A DNA stretch of 64,000 nucleotides from an uncultured Anaerolineae bacterium (GCA_905479495.1 CAJQMR010000013.1:124001-188000), one strand, 5' to 3'. Numbered from the stretch's first letter, positions 19,256-31,100 are shown. Numbers and translations are program-made. The notes: generated from the letters alone by a model not told the origin.

Positions 19256-19933
19256 GTGTGTACGATCAACGTGGATTTACTGGCAAAAGCGCAAAAAGCA
19301 CTCGGCCGGCACAAGCGGCTGTTTTGGATTGTTGGCGGGTCTGGATCAGGCAAGACAACCATCTGCCAGGCATTGGCAGAAACATATGGTTTGCCAGTTT
19401 ATGACATGGATGCCCATATTTATGGCACGTATCACGGCCGTTTCACCCCAGAACGCCATCCCGTTAACAGCCAGTGGGCCGCTGCCCCCAACGGACTGGC
19501 CTGGCTGCTGGGGATGCGTTGGGAACAGTTTGATGCGTTTAACCAAGCGGCCGCCCCCGAATATCTTGATTTGCTGGCCGAAGATTTGGCCCAAATGGAA
19601 CCAGACGCAGGCATTTTGATCGACGGTGGCATCGCCAATCCAGCGATCATCGCCCAGGCGCTGCCCGCCAGCCAGATTGTTTGTATCGCTCGCCCAGGCC
19701 GCACCAGTGCCGAAATCTGGTGCGAAAATGAAGAACGCCTGGGGATGAAAACCATGATTGACCAACTACCCAACCCCGACAAAGCATGGCAAACCTTCCT
19801 CGAATTTGATGCCCAAATCAGCCAAACCATCTTGCAAGAGTGCCAGGCAAACAACATTGCAATTTGTAACAGGAGCGAAACCGAATCTGTTGCCAAACTG
19901 GCCCAACGTGTGGCCCAGGCGCTAGGCATGTGA
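19256..19933 (+). CDS. P-loop NTPase/kinase-like protein (GTG start)
   Basis: IVGGSGSGKTTICQALAE Walker A. Confidence 0.8.
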   Translation: MCTINVDLLAKAQKALGRHKRLFWIVGGSGSGKTTICQALAETYGLPVYDMDAHIYGTYHGRFTPERHPVNSQWAAAPNGLAWLLGMRWEQFDAFNQAAAPEYLDLLAEDLAQMEPDAGILIDGGIANPAIIAQALPASQIVCIARPGRTSAEIWCENEERLGMKTMIDQLPNPDKAWQTFLEFDAQISQTILQECQANNIAICNRSETESVAKLAQRVAQALGM

Positions 19934-19978
19934 TGATGGACACATGCCTAGCCCAAACCGGTGAAAATAAATGGGTTA

Positions 19979-21691
19979 TCAAGGACGCGGCCCGTCGCCT
20001 GGCGGGCCGCCTTCGGGCACACAGGCCAGTTCTTCATTGGTGGGAACGGCCGTACAGCTTCCAGTTCGTTTTCCATCGGGCGTTTCCATGGTGCAGGCCG
20101 CACCGACCGCTAGACCAACACAAGCATCAACAGCCGCTTGCGGAGGTGGCTCAGACAGACTGGGCTGCTCACTCTGAACAATGCCACCCGGCTCGTTACC
20201 AACTGAAAGATCAACACTTGGTTCCACTTCATCGCTGGTAAAAACAGCCCCAGATGTGCCGCCTCGCACCAGACGAACGTAGTTGTAAATACGGATGGCA
20301 TCACCTTGTGGACCATGGCCAGTGGGGTAATCGGCGGGATCGCCACTTTTAGGATCGCTGCGCTGTGCCCCCGCTCCGTGAACATCCATCCAGCTGTTGT
20401 TCATATAACCCATTGCCCGGCCAAAACTGATATAGACAGCATCTGACCCACTGCCATTAAACTTAGCATGGGTTGTGCTGGTCCAGAAAGAGGGATAATC
20501 AACCTGGCCTGCCTCATTGGTAATTTGGGTGATGTGGAACAGCGGGTCGATGGCTGCGGAGTCGGTGGCATCCGGTGCCCGGTCGTAGTCCAGAATGCTT
20601 TGCATCTCTTTGGCATTTGGCAGCCGCCAATCGCTGTAGCCGAGGGTGTTCGCGGCATTCATTTGCGCAACCCAATCCAGGGCTTCTTCCCAATTCATGC
20701 CAGCGCCGCTATCATTCTGCGACCACATCAGCCCGGTAGCGCTATCGGTGATGGTGCCGTCGCCATTGTCACTAAAATCGTTGACCCCGTAGACGGTATT
20801 GCCACGTACAAAGTAGACGTAGTTCAGTTTGGTAACTGAACCGGATGTGGCGGATGGATAGCACTTGATACGGCCGTCGGCCAAATTCAAGCCAAAAACA
20901 CACGTCTGGTTGCCAAAAACAGTGCCAAGATAGATATTGCTCGTCCAGAATTGGGCATCAATCACCCGCTCACCTGCGGCCGTATCACCATAGCCAAAAT
21001 CAAAATAGCTTGTGTCGATGAAGGGCGTCAGCCCAGACGTATTGGCCCCTTCATAGCCACTGGGATCGGTACCACGAAAGTCCATTAGCGAATACAGTTC
21101 TTTCATTGATGGCAGCCGCCAATCGCTGTAACCACCATAGTTCATGGCGTTGAGCGTGGCGGGGTAGGCTTGCGCCTCGGCGAAGGTCAGTTTGTCATTG
21201 ACATTGATGGTGCCATCGCTATTCAGGTCGGGGCTTTGTGTCCAGGTCAGGCCGGTGATAGTGTCACTAACGGTCAAGCCATCGGCGCTGAGGCTGTAGC
21301 TGGGTTGGTTACCGGCAAATTGAGCATCCTGGCCAGAGAAAGCCCCGCCAGCTTGCGGGCAAGCGATGGCATTTTGGTCACCGTAGCAAGCCGCCTGGCC
21401 CGTATCGACAACCGAGTATCCATTGGCTACGGCCGTATTATTTAGCACAAGCGGCAGGGCAACCGAAGTCGCCGTTGCCGCCAGCTCAGAAATTTCTGCT
21501 GGCTGGCTGGGCTGCGCCTCATCGGCTGGCCCAGATTGGGCAAGGACACTGTTTGTGGGCTGCCCAAACGGCTGGCCCTGATCAGATGAATCCGCTGGCT
21601 GGCAGGCTACTAACGCTAAACTTAACAAAATAAAGAGTAGGGTCACGATTAATTTTCTAATTGACATGCAGTTGTCTCCTTGTTCGTTCAT
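19979..21691 (-). CDS. DUF1566 (Lcl C-terminal) domain lipoprotein
   Basis: lipobox LALVACQ; two copies of GYSDWRLPSMKEL/GYSDWRLPNAKEM. Confidence 0.88.
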   Translation of the reverse strand: MNEQGDNCMSIRKLIVTLLFILLSLALVACQPADSSDQGQPFGQPTNSVLAQSGPADEAQPSQPAEISELAATATSVALPLVLNNTAVANGYSVVDTGQAACYGDQNAIACPQAGGAFSGQDAQFAGNQPSYSLSADGLTVSDTITGLTWTQSPDLNSDGTINVNDKLTFAEAQAYPATLNAMNYGGYSDWRLPSMKELYSLMDFRGTDPSGYEGANTSGLTPFIDTSYFDFGYGDTAAGERVIDAQFWTSNIYLGTVFGNQTCVFGLNLADGRIKCYPSATSGSVTKLNYVYFVRGNTVYGVNDFSDNGDGTITDSATGLMWSQNDSGAGMNWEEALDWVAQMNAANTLGYSDWRLPNAKEMQSILDYDRAPDATDSAAIDPLFHITQITNEAGQVDYPSFWTSTTHAKFNGSGSDAVYISFGRAMGYMNNSWMDVHGAGAQRSDPKSGDPADYPTGHGPQGDAIRIYNYVRLVRGGTSGAVFTSDEVEPSVDLSVGNEPGGIVQSEQPSLSEPPPQAAVDACVGLAVGAACTMETPDGKRTGSCTAVPTNEELACVPEGGPPGDGPRP

Positions 21692-21792
21692 TTTGACGAT
21701 TGCACCATCAGTTTAGGGTATGCTTGGGGAAAGGTGTGAGTGCCTCGGGTCATTATCTGCCCCAAGAAGCTATCACTCGGCTCACAATTGAT

Positions 21793-21840
21793 CATGACGG
21801 CTGTCATGCCCATCTCCAGTAAACCATGACAGCGATCATG
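21793..21840. promoter_or_regulatory. paired operator dyads in a divergent intergenic region
   Basis: CATGAC-GGCT-GTCATG and CATGAC-AGCG-ATCATG, centres 32 bp apart. Confidence 0.65.
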
Positions 21841-21874
21841 GGTGCCCAAGTGCATCCTATGCTATGATTTTTGC

Positions 21875-23122
21875 ATGAGAAACAACTCTCTTGATTTTGC
21901 ACGTGTACTGCATACGGCCGCCTGGGTTTGGCTTGGTTACTTATTTCTGCTGGCTGGCATTGATACATACTTGTATGCAGGCCGTCCTCTTGCCATTCTG
22001 GGGCAGTATTACCTGATCCACGGGGCCATTGCTTTACTGTTTCTGGGATTCTCTTACTGGCCGTGGATGCAAAAAAAGCTGAAGGCATTTTACGTCCCCC
22101 TGATGCTGCTAATCATTGCTGGATTGCCGATTGTGGCCAGCCGTTTGTGGATACGGCCGTTTCCACCTGGACCCTTGTCTAACATTGAAGGCGTGACGCT
22201 GCGTTTATTACCTGTTCTGTTTATTGGTTTGGTGATGACAGCCTGGCAATATCAATGGCCCGTTGTGGGATTGTTTGCCTTGGGAACGGCCGTGCTGGAA
22301 ATTTCGTTGGTCATGACAAACACCACAACCTTACCAACCCAAGCGACGGCCACGAGTGCAGTGATATTTGTAGCGATCGTGCGTTCCGTCACTTTTTTAG
22401 TGATCGGCTATTTCATTAATGTCCTGGTACACCGGCTGCGAACCCAGCAAGAAGAATTGGTTCAGGCCAATGCTCGGCTGGGCCATTATGCCAGCACCGT
22501 TGAACAACTCAGCATCAGCCGCGAGCGCAACCGTCTGGCGCGCGAACTGCACGACACCCTGGCTCACACCTTGAGTGGTCTGTCTGTGCAGCTAGAAGCC
22601 ACCCAGGCTTATTGGGATGTGGAACCAGAAACAGCCCGCAATTTATTAACGCGCTCTCTAGCCGCCACCCGATCAGGGTTGAACGAGACGCGCCGAGCGT
22701 TGAAGGCGCTGCGGGCCAGTCCCATTGACGATCTGGGCCTACTGTTGGCCTTGCAGCAGTTGGCCGAATCCGCTGCAGAACGAGGCAAATTGAGCCTGTC
22801 GCTGTCGTTGCCCCACCAAATGCCATCCCTTTCTCCTGATGTTGAGCAATGTATTTACCGAATTGCGCAAGAAGCCTTGGAAAACGTCGTGTACCATGCC
22901 AATGCCCAGACGCTAGTCATACAGTTAACGCTCTCTGAGGAGGAAATCTACCTCAAGGTAGAAGATGATGGTTTGGGCTTCGACATGAAACACTTTCAGG
23001 AAACAGGTCATTATGGTTTAGCCGGAATGCGCGAACGAGCCCAGGCCGCCGGAGGGAAACTGGCTATCAGCAGCCAATCTGGCAAAGGAACGACAGTCGA
23101 GTTACATCTCAAAGGATTTTAA
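21875..23122 (+). CDS. NarX/DesK-type sensor histidine kinase
   Basis: six hydrophobic helices; RNRLARELHDTLAHTLSGLSVQLEA; HATPase GYGLAGMRERAQ-like. Confidence 0.92.
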   Translation: MRNNSLDFARVLHTAAWVWLGYLFLLAGIDTYLYAGRPLAILGQYYLIHGAIALLFLGFSYWPWMQKKLKAFYVPLMLLIIAGLPIVASRLWIRPFPPGPLSNIEGVTLRLLPVLFIGLVMTAWQYQWPVVGLFALGTAVLEISLVMTNTTTLPTQATATSAVIFVAIVRSVTFLVIGYFINVLVHRLRTQQEELVQANARLGHYASTVEQLSISRERNRLARELHDTLAHTLSGLSVQLEATQAYWDVEPETARNLLTRSLAATRSGLNETRRALKALRASPIDDLGLLLALQQLAESAAERGKLSLSLSLPHQMPSLSPDVEQCIYRIAQEALENVVYHANAQTLVIQLTLSEEEIYLKVEDDGLGFDMKHFQETGHYGLAGMRERAQAAGGKLAISSQSGKGTTVELHLKGF

Positions 23123-23123
23123 T

Positions 23124-23765
23124 ATGATCACTGTGATCATTTGTGATGATCAGGCCATCATTCGTGATGGTTTGGAGATGCTCCTGAAATTAGAACGTGA
23201 CATTGAGGTTGTTGGCTTGGCCCAAGACGGTGCTGAAGTGGTGGAACTGGCCACCAGCGGCCGGCCCGATCTCATTTTGATGGATTTGAAAATGCCCGGG
23301 ATCAACGGCATTGAAGCCACCCGGCGCATTCGGGCGCAGCATCCTGAAATGAAAGTGCTGGTGCTAACCACTTACGACGACGATGAGTGGCTGTTTGACG
23401 CGATTCGCGCCGGGGCTTCAGGCTATTTGCTCAAGGATACGCCGCGCGAGAAGGTATTGGAAGCCATTCGAGGAACCGTTCGTGGTCAGGCGTTTGTCGA
23501 TCCGGCCATTGCCGGAAAACTATTGCAGCAGACAGCCAGTCAACAGGCCAAGCCAGCAACACAGATTACGGAAAACCTCACCAGTCGAGAAGAAGAGGTG
23601 CTGCGGCTAATGGCTCAGGGCTTGAGCAACAATGAAATTGCCGCGCAGCTCTATCTCTCAGAAGGAACCGTGCGCAACCACGTCAGCGCCATCTTCGCCA
23701 AGCTAGACGTCTCGGACCGCACACAGGCTGCCATCATCGCGATTCGGCATGGATTAGGTCAGTAA
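23124..23765 (+). CDS. LuxR/NarL-family response regulator
   Basis: REC PDLILMDLKMPGINGIE; LTSREEEVLRLMAQGLSNNEIAAQL HTH. Confidence 0.96.
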   Translation: MITVIICDDQAIIRDGLEMLLKLERDIEVVGLAQDGAEVVELATSGRPDLILMDLKMPGINGIEATRRIRAQHPEMKVLVLTTYDDDEWLFDAIRAGASGYLLKDTPREKVLEAIRGTVRGQAFVDPAIAGKLLQQTASQQAKPATQITENLTSREEEVLRLMAQGLSNNEIAAQLYLSEGTVRNHVSAIFAKLDVSDRTQAAIIAIRHGLGQ

Positions 23766-23870
23766 GTCTGCAAATTCAGAGCCAATCAAATGGGATAATG
23801 GCGATTGGCGAAGGGCGATATTTTGCTTTGATAACGGCCGTTTCGCTCCCTGCCCACCGGAGGATAACAA

Positions 23871-24344
23871 ATGAAAATTACCCAAACTGGTATCGAAAAA
23901 GCGCTCAAACTGCTGGCAGAAACCCCTGAACGATTAACGGCCGTAGCTCAAACCCTTACGCCGGAACAGCACCGCGAAAAACAAGACGAAAAATCCTGGT
24001 CCATCAACGATATTCTGGCTCACCTTCGTGCTTGCGCGGATGTGTGGAGCCAGGATATTGACGCCATGCTCACCCAGGATTCGCCGACGCTGCGCCATAT
24101 CTCCCCTCGCACCTATCTGCGCAAAACAAATTATCCTGACCTGGAATTTGGGCCATCCTTCCAAGTTTTTTGCGACCAGCGAGCTGAACTGCTGGCAAGG
24201 TTAAATACTTTAACCTTTGCCGACTGGGCACGAGATGCCAGGATCAAAGGTCGGCAGCATACTGTTTTTAGCCAGGCACGTCGTTTGGCCCTGCACGAAG
24301 CAAGCCATTGCGAGCAAGTAGAAACGATAGGGAAAATGCTGTAA
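23871..24344 (+). CDS. DinB-like protein
   Basis: EKSWSINDILAHLRACADVW; C-terminal LHEASHCEQVETI. Confidence 0.78.
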   Translation: MKITQTGIEKALKLLAETPERLTAVAQTLTPEQHREKQDEKSWSINDILAHLRACADVWSQDIDAMLTQDSPTLRHISPRTYLRKTNYPDLEFGPSFQVFCDQRAELLARLNTLTFADWARDARIKGRQHTVFSQARRLALHEASHCEQVETIGKML

Positions 24345-24433
24345 CGCTCTGGACCTGATTCACCGTTCACCGCAACGGCTATATTTTCTGTAAGATTATC
24401 TGGCTAACATCACGCTGATACAAAGACCTGTCA

Positions 24434-27400
24434 TTGCGGCAACCCATCACGCTTATGAAAAGAAAAACCCGAATTTTTATCCAACGCTGGTTATTTTTGT
24501 TTTTGCTGATTAATTTTGTGGGTGGCACGGCCGTTTCTGCCCAAGACGCCCCACCACCAAGACAACCCACAAACGAGGTACGGCCGTTTGCCCCCAGCAC
24601 CCAGTTCCGCCACCTGTCTACCGCCGATGGCCTGCCGGTAAATGATGTTCAAGCCATCCTGCAAGACAGCACCGGTTTCATCTGGATTGGCACTTCAGAT
24701 GGCCTGAGCCGCTACGATGGCTACAGCTTCACCACCTACAAACACGAACCAAACAACCCCAACAGCCTGGGCAGCAACCAGGTGAATGACATTGTGGAAG
24801 ATGCTGAGGGTATGTTGTGGATTGCCACCGAAGGCGGCGTCAACCGCTTTAATCCACGCACGGAGCAATTTATCCGTTATCAATATGATGCCAATGATGC
24901 CAGCAGCCTGGGCGGCAACCCAACTTTTAACGCGTTTTATGATAGTCAAGGCAACGTCTGGTTTGGTTCGCTGCCAGAAAACGGCCTGCACAAGCTTAAT
25001 CTGGCAACCGGCCAGGTAACCCGCTACCTGCCAGAAAACAGCAATATCCAACGCGGGGCTACCTGGGGCTTTGCTCAGGACAAGGATGGCAGCCTCTGGC
25101 TCATTTCTGACCAACATTTGCAGCACTATGATCCTATCACCGATGACTTTACCGCATGGTTCGTATCACCCGATGAACGGCGCTTAGGGGCGATTGTGCT
25201 GGACGGAAACGGCCGTCTCTGGCTTGGTGGTTTTACAGGCCTGTACCAATTTGATCCCCAAACGGAACAAATAACGCATATTGAAGATATCCCTAGAATT
25301 GAAAGTCTGCACCTGGACAAATCCAGGCAGCTCTGGATTGGCACCCGCAACGAAGGGCTTATCCGCTTTGACCCGACCACAGAAACCATCTCGCAACACA
25401 TACAAGCCGACACTACCAACCCACTAAGTTTAAGCAGCAATTTCATCACCACAATTCATGAAGACGAAACGGGCCCGATCTGGCTGGGCACCTATAATGG
25501 CGGCGTGAATCTGTTTAACCCCGCCTGGGATCGCTTTGCCAATTACCGCCACGAACCCTTAAATGTCAACAGCCTGGCTGCTCCCAATGTCACCGGGCTG
25601 AGCGAGGACGCTTATGGCAATTTGTGGATTGTAAACAGTGATGTTTTCAATCAGGTCAACCGGACAACTGGTTTGGTTACCCGCTACGAGTCGTCCGATT
25701 TTTACCAGGGAAATCAACCGGAGATCAATTCAGTATTGACAGACAGCCAGGGTGAGGTGTGGTTTGGTTTGTCCGACGGCCGTTTGATTCGGCTGAACCC
25801 GGCAGCGGGCACGGTCGAACTGGTACGACTGTACGAGGAGTCGGCCATAGCAGAGGGAATGCGCCCGCCAACACCCATCATTGGGCTGCTTGAAGACGAC
25901 CAGGGCAACCTGTGGGTAGCCGCCAAACGGGATGGCCTCTATCGCCTGGATGCCGACCGACAATTGGCAGAGTCTTATTTATTGGCTGATCCCAATGCTG
26001 AGATAAACGAGACGACGCTGGCCGCCCCTCAGCTAAATGCGATTGCCAGCGACCAGGCTGGCAACATTTGGCTCGGTTACGAAAAGGGCCAGCTGAGCCG
26101 CCTTGACCTACGCCAAAAAACGTTCACGCATTACCTGACCGAACCGGAAACTTCCGTCGGCAAAATAGAAGACATTTTAGCAGATGAAAACGGCCGTATC
26201 TGGCTGGCCACCAATGAGGGACTGGCTGCCTTCGACCCCCAAACAGAATCCTTAACCCACTTTACCGCCGAGGCCGGTCTATCCAGTACCTTCACCGAAG
26301 CCATCTTACAGGATGATGACGGCTATTTGTGGATCAGCAGTAAACACGGCCTGGCCAAGTTTGATCCCCAAAGCGGCCGCGTTGAAGCACTTTATGATAT
26401 GGCCGATGGACTAGCTGGAGATGAATTCAATCGAGCAGCAAAATGGGTGGATAGAGACGGCCGTTTCTACTTCGGTCACAATAACGGCTTCACAACTTTT
26501 GACCCGGCCACAAACACGGTTGATAACCTTAGCCAGCCGCCCGTTGTTCTCACAGCGCTGCGACTTTTTAACGCGCTTGCACCCATTGGGCCTGATTCTC
26601 GCCTGACCCAACCGCTTTGGGAAACAGACGAGCTGACCTTCGCTCACGACGATGATGTCATCACCTTTGACTTTGCTGCCCTCAGTTACGCCGCCCCCGA
26701 AAAAACGCGCTATCGGTTTCGCTTGGAAGAATTTGAAACTGAATGGAATGAAGTAGCCAGCAACCGCCGCTTTGCCACCTACACCCACCTCCCGGCCGGA
26801 AGCTACACTTTCCGCGTGCAGGCCACAGACAACAACGGAAATTGGGGCGAGCAAGAAGCCGCCCTGAGCATTTTCATCAATCCGCCCTGGTGGGAAACGT
26901 GGTGGTTCCGCCTTACGGCCGTGGGTTTGTTTGTGCTGGCGCTTGTTGCCGGGGTACGCTGGCGTGTGTACCGTGTCAGGCAGCGCAACCGGGAATTAGA
27001 AACCCAGGTGGCCCTACGGACAGAGGAGTTGGCCAGAGCCAAAGAACATGCCGAAGTGGCCAATCATGCCAAAAGCGATTTCCTGGCCAACATGAGCCAC
27101 GAGCTGCGCACCCCCCTGAACGGCGTTTTGGGTTACGCTCAAATTTTGCAGCGTGACACAACCTTAACGGCCAAACAGCGTGAAGGTCTGCAAACCATTT
27201 ACAACAGCGGCCGTCACCTACTTACATTGATCAACGATGTGCTAGACATGGCCAAAATCGAGGCACGACGCCTGGAAATTCAACCGGTTGAGTTAAACTT
27301 GCCTGCCTTTCTGGAAGGCATCACCGACATGATGAAGCTGGCGGCCAATCAAAAGCAAATCCTTCTCACTTTTGAAGCGGATTCTGATCTACCGACGGCG

Positions 27401-28477
27401 ATTCTAGCCGATGAAAAACGGCTGCGGCAAGTGCTGCTGAATCTACTGGGCAACGCTGTGAAATTTACCCCAAAAGGCGTGGTGACGTTCCGGGTGACGT
27501 GCGCCGAAGAACCAAATAAAAAGGAGATAACGCCAATTTGCCGCCTGCGATTTGAAGTAGAAGACAGCGGCGTTGGCATTACCCCGAACCAGATTGAGCA
27601 AATCTTCCAACCCTTTGAACAGACTGGCAATGCCCAATCACAGGCGGAAGGGACTGGCCTGGGCTTGCCAATTAGCCAGGAACTGGTGCAGTTGATGGGG
27701 GGACAAATTCAGGTAGAAAGTACACCGGATGCAGGCAGTCGTTTCTGGTTTGAAGTGCCATTTGTGATTGTGACGGAAACGGCCGTTCCTCCCGAAACAC
27801 CCACCCGCTTAATCACAGGCTACCAGGGCCCACGCCGCCGCATCCTGGTAGTGGATGATCGCCGGGAAAACCGCATGGTACTGTTGAATCTGCTGGAACC
27901 GATTGGTTTTGAAGTTACCCTGGCTGAAAACGGCCGCGAGGCCGTAGAAAAAGTGTCGCAGTTCAAGCCAGATTTAATCTTTATCGACCTGGTCATGCCG
28001 GTGATGATGGGCTTTGAGGCCGTGACCACGATTCGGGAAATGCCAGATTTTACGGCCGTTCCCATCATTGCCGTGTCCGCCAGCGTGTTGGAGGGCGACC
28101 AGGTATCCAGCCAACGCGTGGGCTGCGATGCTTTTTTGACCAAACCGGTGGAAGCAGACAAACTGTTTGACCTGCTGCAAACCTACTTACAGCTCACTTG
28201 GGAGTATGATAGGCAGATAGATGCGAGGGCTTTGCTAGAAACGGCCGTTGTTCCCCCAAATGAGGTCACCCCGCCGCCCCAGACCGAGCTGGAAACATTG
28301 CTAGCGTTGGCCCGCTTTGGCAACATGGATCATATTCGGGAACAGGCCAACCATCTAAAAACTCTGTCCCCCGAATACCATGCCTTTGCCAATACAGTCG
28401 ATCAGCTGGCGGCTAATTTTGAAGATGAACAAATCTTGTCGTTTATCACTCAGTATTTACGCAACAGCAATGAGTAA
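24434..28477 (+). CDS. hybrid two-component sensor: beta-propeller (reg_prop/Y_Y_Y), HisKA, HATPase_c, REC
   Basis: repeated LWIGT propeller blades; [35 protein letters not shown]. Confidence 0.95.
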   Translation: MRQPITLMKRKTRIFIQRWLFLFLLINFVGGTAVSAQDAPPPRQPTNEVRPFAPSTQFRHLSTADGLPVNDVQAILQDSTGFIWIGTSDGLSRYDGYSFTTYKHEPNNPNSLGSNQVNDIVEDAEGMLWIATEGGVNRFNPRTEQFIRYQYDANDASSLGGNPTFNAFYDSQGNVWFGSLPENGLHKLNLATGQVTRYLPENSNIQRGATWGFAQDKDGSLWLISDQHLQHYDPITDDFTAWFVSPDERRLGAIVLDGNGRLWLGGFTGLYQFDPQTEQITHIEDIPRIESLHLDKSRQLWIGTRNEGLIRFDPTTETISQHIQADTTNPLSLSSNFITTIHEDETGPIWLGTYNGGVNLFNPAWDRFANYRHEPLNVNSLAAPNVTGLSEDAYGNLWIVNSDVFNQVNRTTGLVTRYESSDFYQGNQPEINSVLTDSQGEVWFGLSDGRLIRLNPAAGTVELVRLYEESAIAEGMRPPTPIIGLLEDDQGNLWVAAKRDGLYRLDADRQLAESYLLADPNAEINETTLAAPQLNAIASDQAGNIWLGYEKGQLSRLDLRQKTFTHYLTEPETSVGKIEDILADENGRIWLATNEGLAAFDPQTESLTHFTAEAGLSSTFTEAILQDDDGYLWISSKHGLAKFDPQSGRVEALYDMADGLAGDEFNRAAKWVDRDGRFYFGHNNGFTTFDPATNTVDNLSQPPVVLTALRLFNALAPIGPDSRLTQPLWETDELTFAHDDDVITFDFAALSYAAPEKTRYRFRLEEFETEWNEVASNRRFATYTHLPAGSYTFRVQATDNNGNWGEQEAALSIFINPPWWETWWFRLTAVGLFVLALVAGVRWRVYRVRQRNRELETQVALRTEELARAKEHAEVANHAKSDFLANMSHELRTPLNGVLGYAQILQRDTTLTAKQREGLQTIYNSGRHLLTLINDVLDMAKIEARRLEIQPVELNLPAFLEGITDMMKLAANQKQILLTFEADSDLPTAILADEKRLRQVLLNLLGNAVKFTPKGVVTFRVTCAEEPNKKEITPICRLRFEVEDSGVGITPNQIEQIFQPFEQTGNAQSQAEGTGLGLPISQELVQLMGGQIQVESTPDAGSRFWFEVPFVIVTETAVPPETPTRLITGYQGPRRRILVVDDRRENRMVLLNLLEPIGFEVTLAENGREAVEKVSQFKPDLIFIDLVMPVMMGFEAVTTIREMPDFTAVPIIAVSASVLEGDQVSSQRVGCDAFLTKPVEADKLFDLLQTYLQLTWEYDRQIDARALLETAVVPPNEVTPPPQTELETLLALARFGNMDHIREQANHLKTLSPEYHAFANTVDQLAANFEDEQILSFITQYLRNSNE

Positions 28478-28502
28478 ATATGACAAATGCGCCCAAGAGT
28501 AA

Positions 28503-29621
28503 ATGCTTATGAAAGGCCAAAGTGCAAATAAACTAATCCTGATTATTGACGACAACGTCACCAACCTGAAAGTGGCCATCGAGCACCTGAAAACATACGG
28601 CCTAGAAATTATCATCGCCCGCAATGGTGAATCCGGCCTGGAACGAGCCGCTTTTGCCCAACCCGATCTCATTCTGCTTGACATACGCATGCCGGGCATT
28701 GATGGCTTTAAAACCTGCCGCCGCCTAAAGGACAACGAAACCACCAGGGAAATTCCCGTTATCTTCATGACCGCCCTGGCAGACGTCTCTGACAAAGTGC
28801 GCGGCTTTGATGCCGGAGCCGTTGATTACGTAACCAAACCACTCCAGGCCGAAGAGGTGTGGGCCAGAGTCAGAACCCACCTGACTATTCGCACGTTGCA
28901 GCAGGAAATGGCGGAACGCATCACTGAACTGGATGCCTTTGCCCACACTGTAGCCCATGACCTCAAAAACCCGCTGGGGCGCATTGTCACAGGTCTGGAT
29001 TTGCTGCAAGAAATGGCCATGCCGCAGCTTGACAAACAAATGCAGGAGATTTTGGCCATCAGCCTGGGTGGCAGCCGCCAAATGGTGCAGATCATTGACG
29101 AACTGCTACTGCTGGCCAGCGTACGCCAAAATGATGTGCCGCTGGAGGTGTTGTTCATGGACGATATTGTTCAGGCGGCCCAAGAACGATTATCACACAT
29201 CATTGAAGAACGCAGGGCTGAAATCATCTTGCCAGAATCCTGGCCAACGGCCGTAGGCTACGGCCCCTGGATAGAAGAAGTGTGGGCCAACTATCTGAGC
29301 AACGGACTGAAATATGGTGGCAAGCCACCTCGCCTGCAATTGGGCGGTGAGGAATTAGTCAATGGCAGCATCCGCTACTGGGTAAAAGACAACGGTTCAG
29401 GCCTCTCACCGGAAGAACAGGGAAAGTTATTCCAGGCCTTCTCGCGGGTCCATTCTGACTCGATCCAGGGGCATGGCCTGGGTTTATCCATCGTTGGCCG
29501 CATTGTTAAGCGTTTGGGCGGTAAAGCTGGCGTAGAAAGCGAATCCGGGCGCGGCAGTCTGTTCTACTTCACGTTACCAGCCCTTGATACGGCCGTTCAG
29601 CCAGATATACCCAATTTCTGA
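28503..29621 (+). CDS. response regulator-histidine kinase fusion
   Basis: REC LILLDIRMPGIDG; AHTVAHDLKNPLGRI; HATPase GLGLSIVGRIV. Confidence 0.95.
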   Translation: MLMKGQSANKLILIIDDNVTNLKVAIEHLKTYGLEIIIARNGESGLERAAFAQPDLILLDIRMPGIDGFKTCRRLKDNETTREIPVIFMTALADVSDKVRGFDAGAVDYVTKPLQAEEVWARVRTHLTIRTLQQEMAERITELDAFAHTVAHDLKNPLGRIVTGLDLLQEMAMPQLDKQMQEILAISLGGSRQMVQIIDELLLLASVRQNDVPLEVLFMDDIVQAAQERLSHIIEERRAEIILPESWPTAVGYGPWIEEVWANYLSNGLKYGGKPPRLQLGGEELVNGSIRYWVKDNGSGLSPEEQGKLFQAFSRVHSDSIQGHGLGLSIVGRIVKRLGGKAGVESESGRGSLFYFTLPALDTAVQPDIPNF

Positions 29622-29717
29622 CAAACCGCAGGTATAGCTATGACAATCGTTAGCGTGTAGCTTACGGCCGTTCTCGTACAATCTTCTCAACCATATTTCC
29701 AAACTGAGGAGGTCTTT

Positions 29718-31049
29718 ATGACTATGCAAAACCGTCAGCGTGTACTTATTATGGGCGCCGCTGGCCGCGATTTTCATGACTTCAACACCGCTCTGCGCCA
29801 AAATGACCAGGTCGAAGTTGTTGCTTTTACCGCTACACAGATTCCTAATATAGACGGCCGTCGCTATCCCCCTGCGCTTTCTGGCCCACTCTACCCCGAA
29901 GGCATTCCCATCTATCCTGAAAATCAGCTAGAAGAACTGATTCATGAGCACCACATCGACGATGTATATTTCTCCTACTCGGACGTTGCCCATGAATACG
30001 TGATGCACATCGCCTCCCGCGTGTTGGCTGCTGGGGCTGGCTTCCGCCTGATGAACCCGCGCCTGACGATGCTCAAATCGAGCAAACCCATCGTCTCCGT
30101 TTGTGCCGTGCGCACCGGCTGTGGCAAAAGCCAGACCTCGCGCTATGTGCTCAACGTGCTGCAAAAAGAGTTGGGCTATCAAAATGTCGTCGCTATACGA
30201 CATCCCATGCCGTACGGGAATCTGGCAGCGCAGGCCGTGCAGCGCTTTGCTACCTATGAGGACATGGACAAGCACGAGTGCACCATCGAGGAACGGGAAG
30301 AGTATGAACCGTACGTCGAGCGTGGCGCAGTCATCTACGCCGGAGTTGATTACGAAGCAATTCTACGCGAGGCTGAAAAAGAAGCCGACATCATCATTTG
30401 GGACGGGGGCAACAACGATTTGCCTTTCTACCTTTCCGATTTTCACATTGTGGTAACCGACCCGCACCGGCCTGGTCATGAGCTGCGTTATCATCCAGGC
30501 GAGACAAATTTACGGCTGGCTGCGGCCGTTATTTTGAACAAAGTCGATACGGCCGATTTTCAGAACATCCTCACCGTGCAAAAAAACATCCGCGCAGTGA
30601 ACCCCAAGGCCACCATTATCCAGGCAGCGTCGCCCATTTTTGTGGACGATCCAGCAGCAATACGGGGCAAGCGGGTGTTGGTTGTGGAAGACGGCCCCAC
30701 CCTCACCCACGGCGAGATGGCCTATGGCGCAGGCGTCGTAGCTGCCCAGAAATTTGGCGCAGCAGAGATTTTGGATCCACGGCCGTTTGCCGTTCGTTCT
30801 ATTGCCGCTACTTACCAGAAATATCCAGGTACGGGTGCTGTTTTGCCCGCCATGGGCTACGGCGGCGATCAAATCGCTGATCTGGAAGAAACGATTAACC
30901 GCTCAAACGCTGAGCTAGTCATCATCGCCACCCCCATCGATCTGGGCAAGATTATCAACATCAAGCTGCCCAGCCAGCGTGTACGCTACGAATACCAGGG
31001 TATTGGTCAACCAGCCCTAGCTGATTTGCTAAAAGAACGCTTTGGCTAA
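29718..31049 (+). CDS. cyclic 2,3-diphosphoglycerate synthetase-like GTPase family protein
   Basis: MGAAGRDFHDFN...SVCAVRTGCGKSQTSRYV...VLNKVDTADF. Confidence 0.8.
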   Translation: MTMQNRQRVLIMGAAGRDFHDFNTALRQNDQVEVVAFTATQIPNIDGRRYPPALSGPLYPEGIPIYPENQLEELIHEHHIDDVYFSYSDVAHEYVMHIASRVLAAGAGFRLMNPRLTMLKSSKPIVSVCAVRTGCGKSQTSRYVLNVLQKELGYQNVVAIRHPMPYGNLAAQAVQRFATYEDMDKHECTIEEREEYEPYVERGAVIYAGVDYEAILREAEKEADIIIWDGGNNDLPFYLSDFHIVVTDPHRPGHELRYHPGETNLRLAAAVILNKVDTADFQNILTVQKNIRAVNPKATIIQAASPIFVDDPAAIRGKRVLVVEDGPTLTHGEMAYGAGVVAAQKFGAAEILDPRPFAVRSIAATYQKYPGTGAVLPAMGYGGDQIADLEETINRSNAELVIIATPIDLGKIINIKLPSQRVRYEYQGIGQPALADLLKERFG

Positions 31050-31100
31050 ACACAAAAGCCCATGGATTAAGCAAAATGGGCGGTCAAACCCTTACGCTCT

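Noticed and set aside
21804-22088. Antisense ORF over the NarX-type kinase N-terminus
   Set aside because: Overlaps a well-supported CDS and regulatory dyads; no domain signal.
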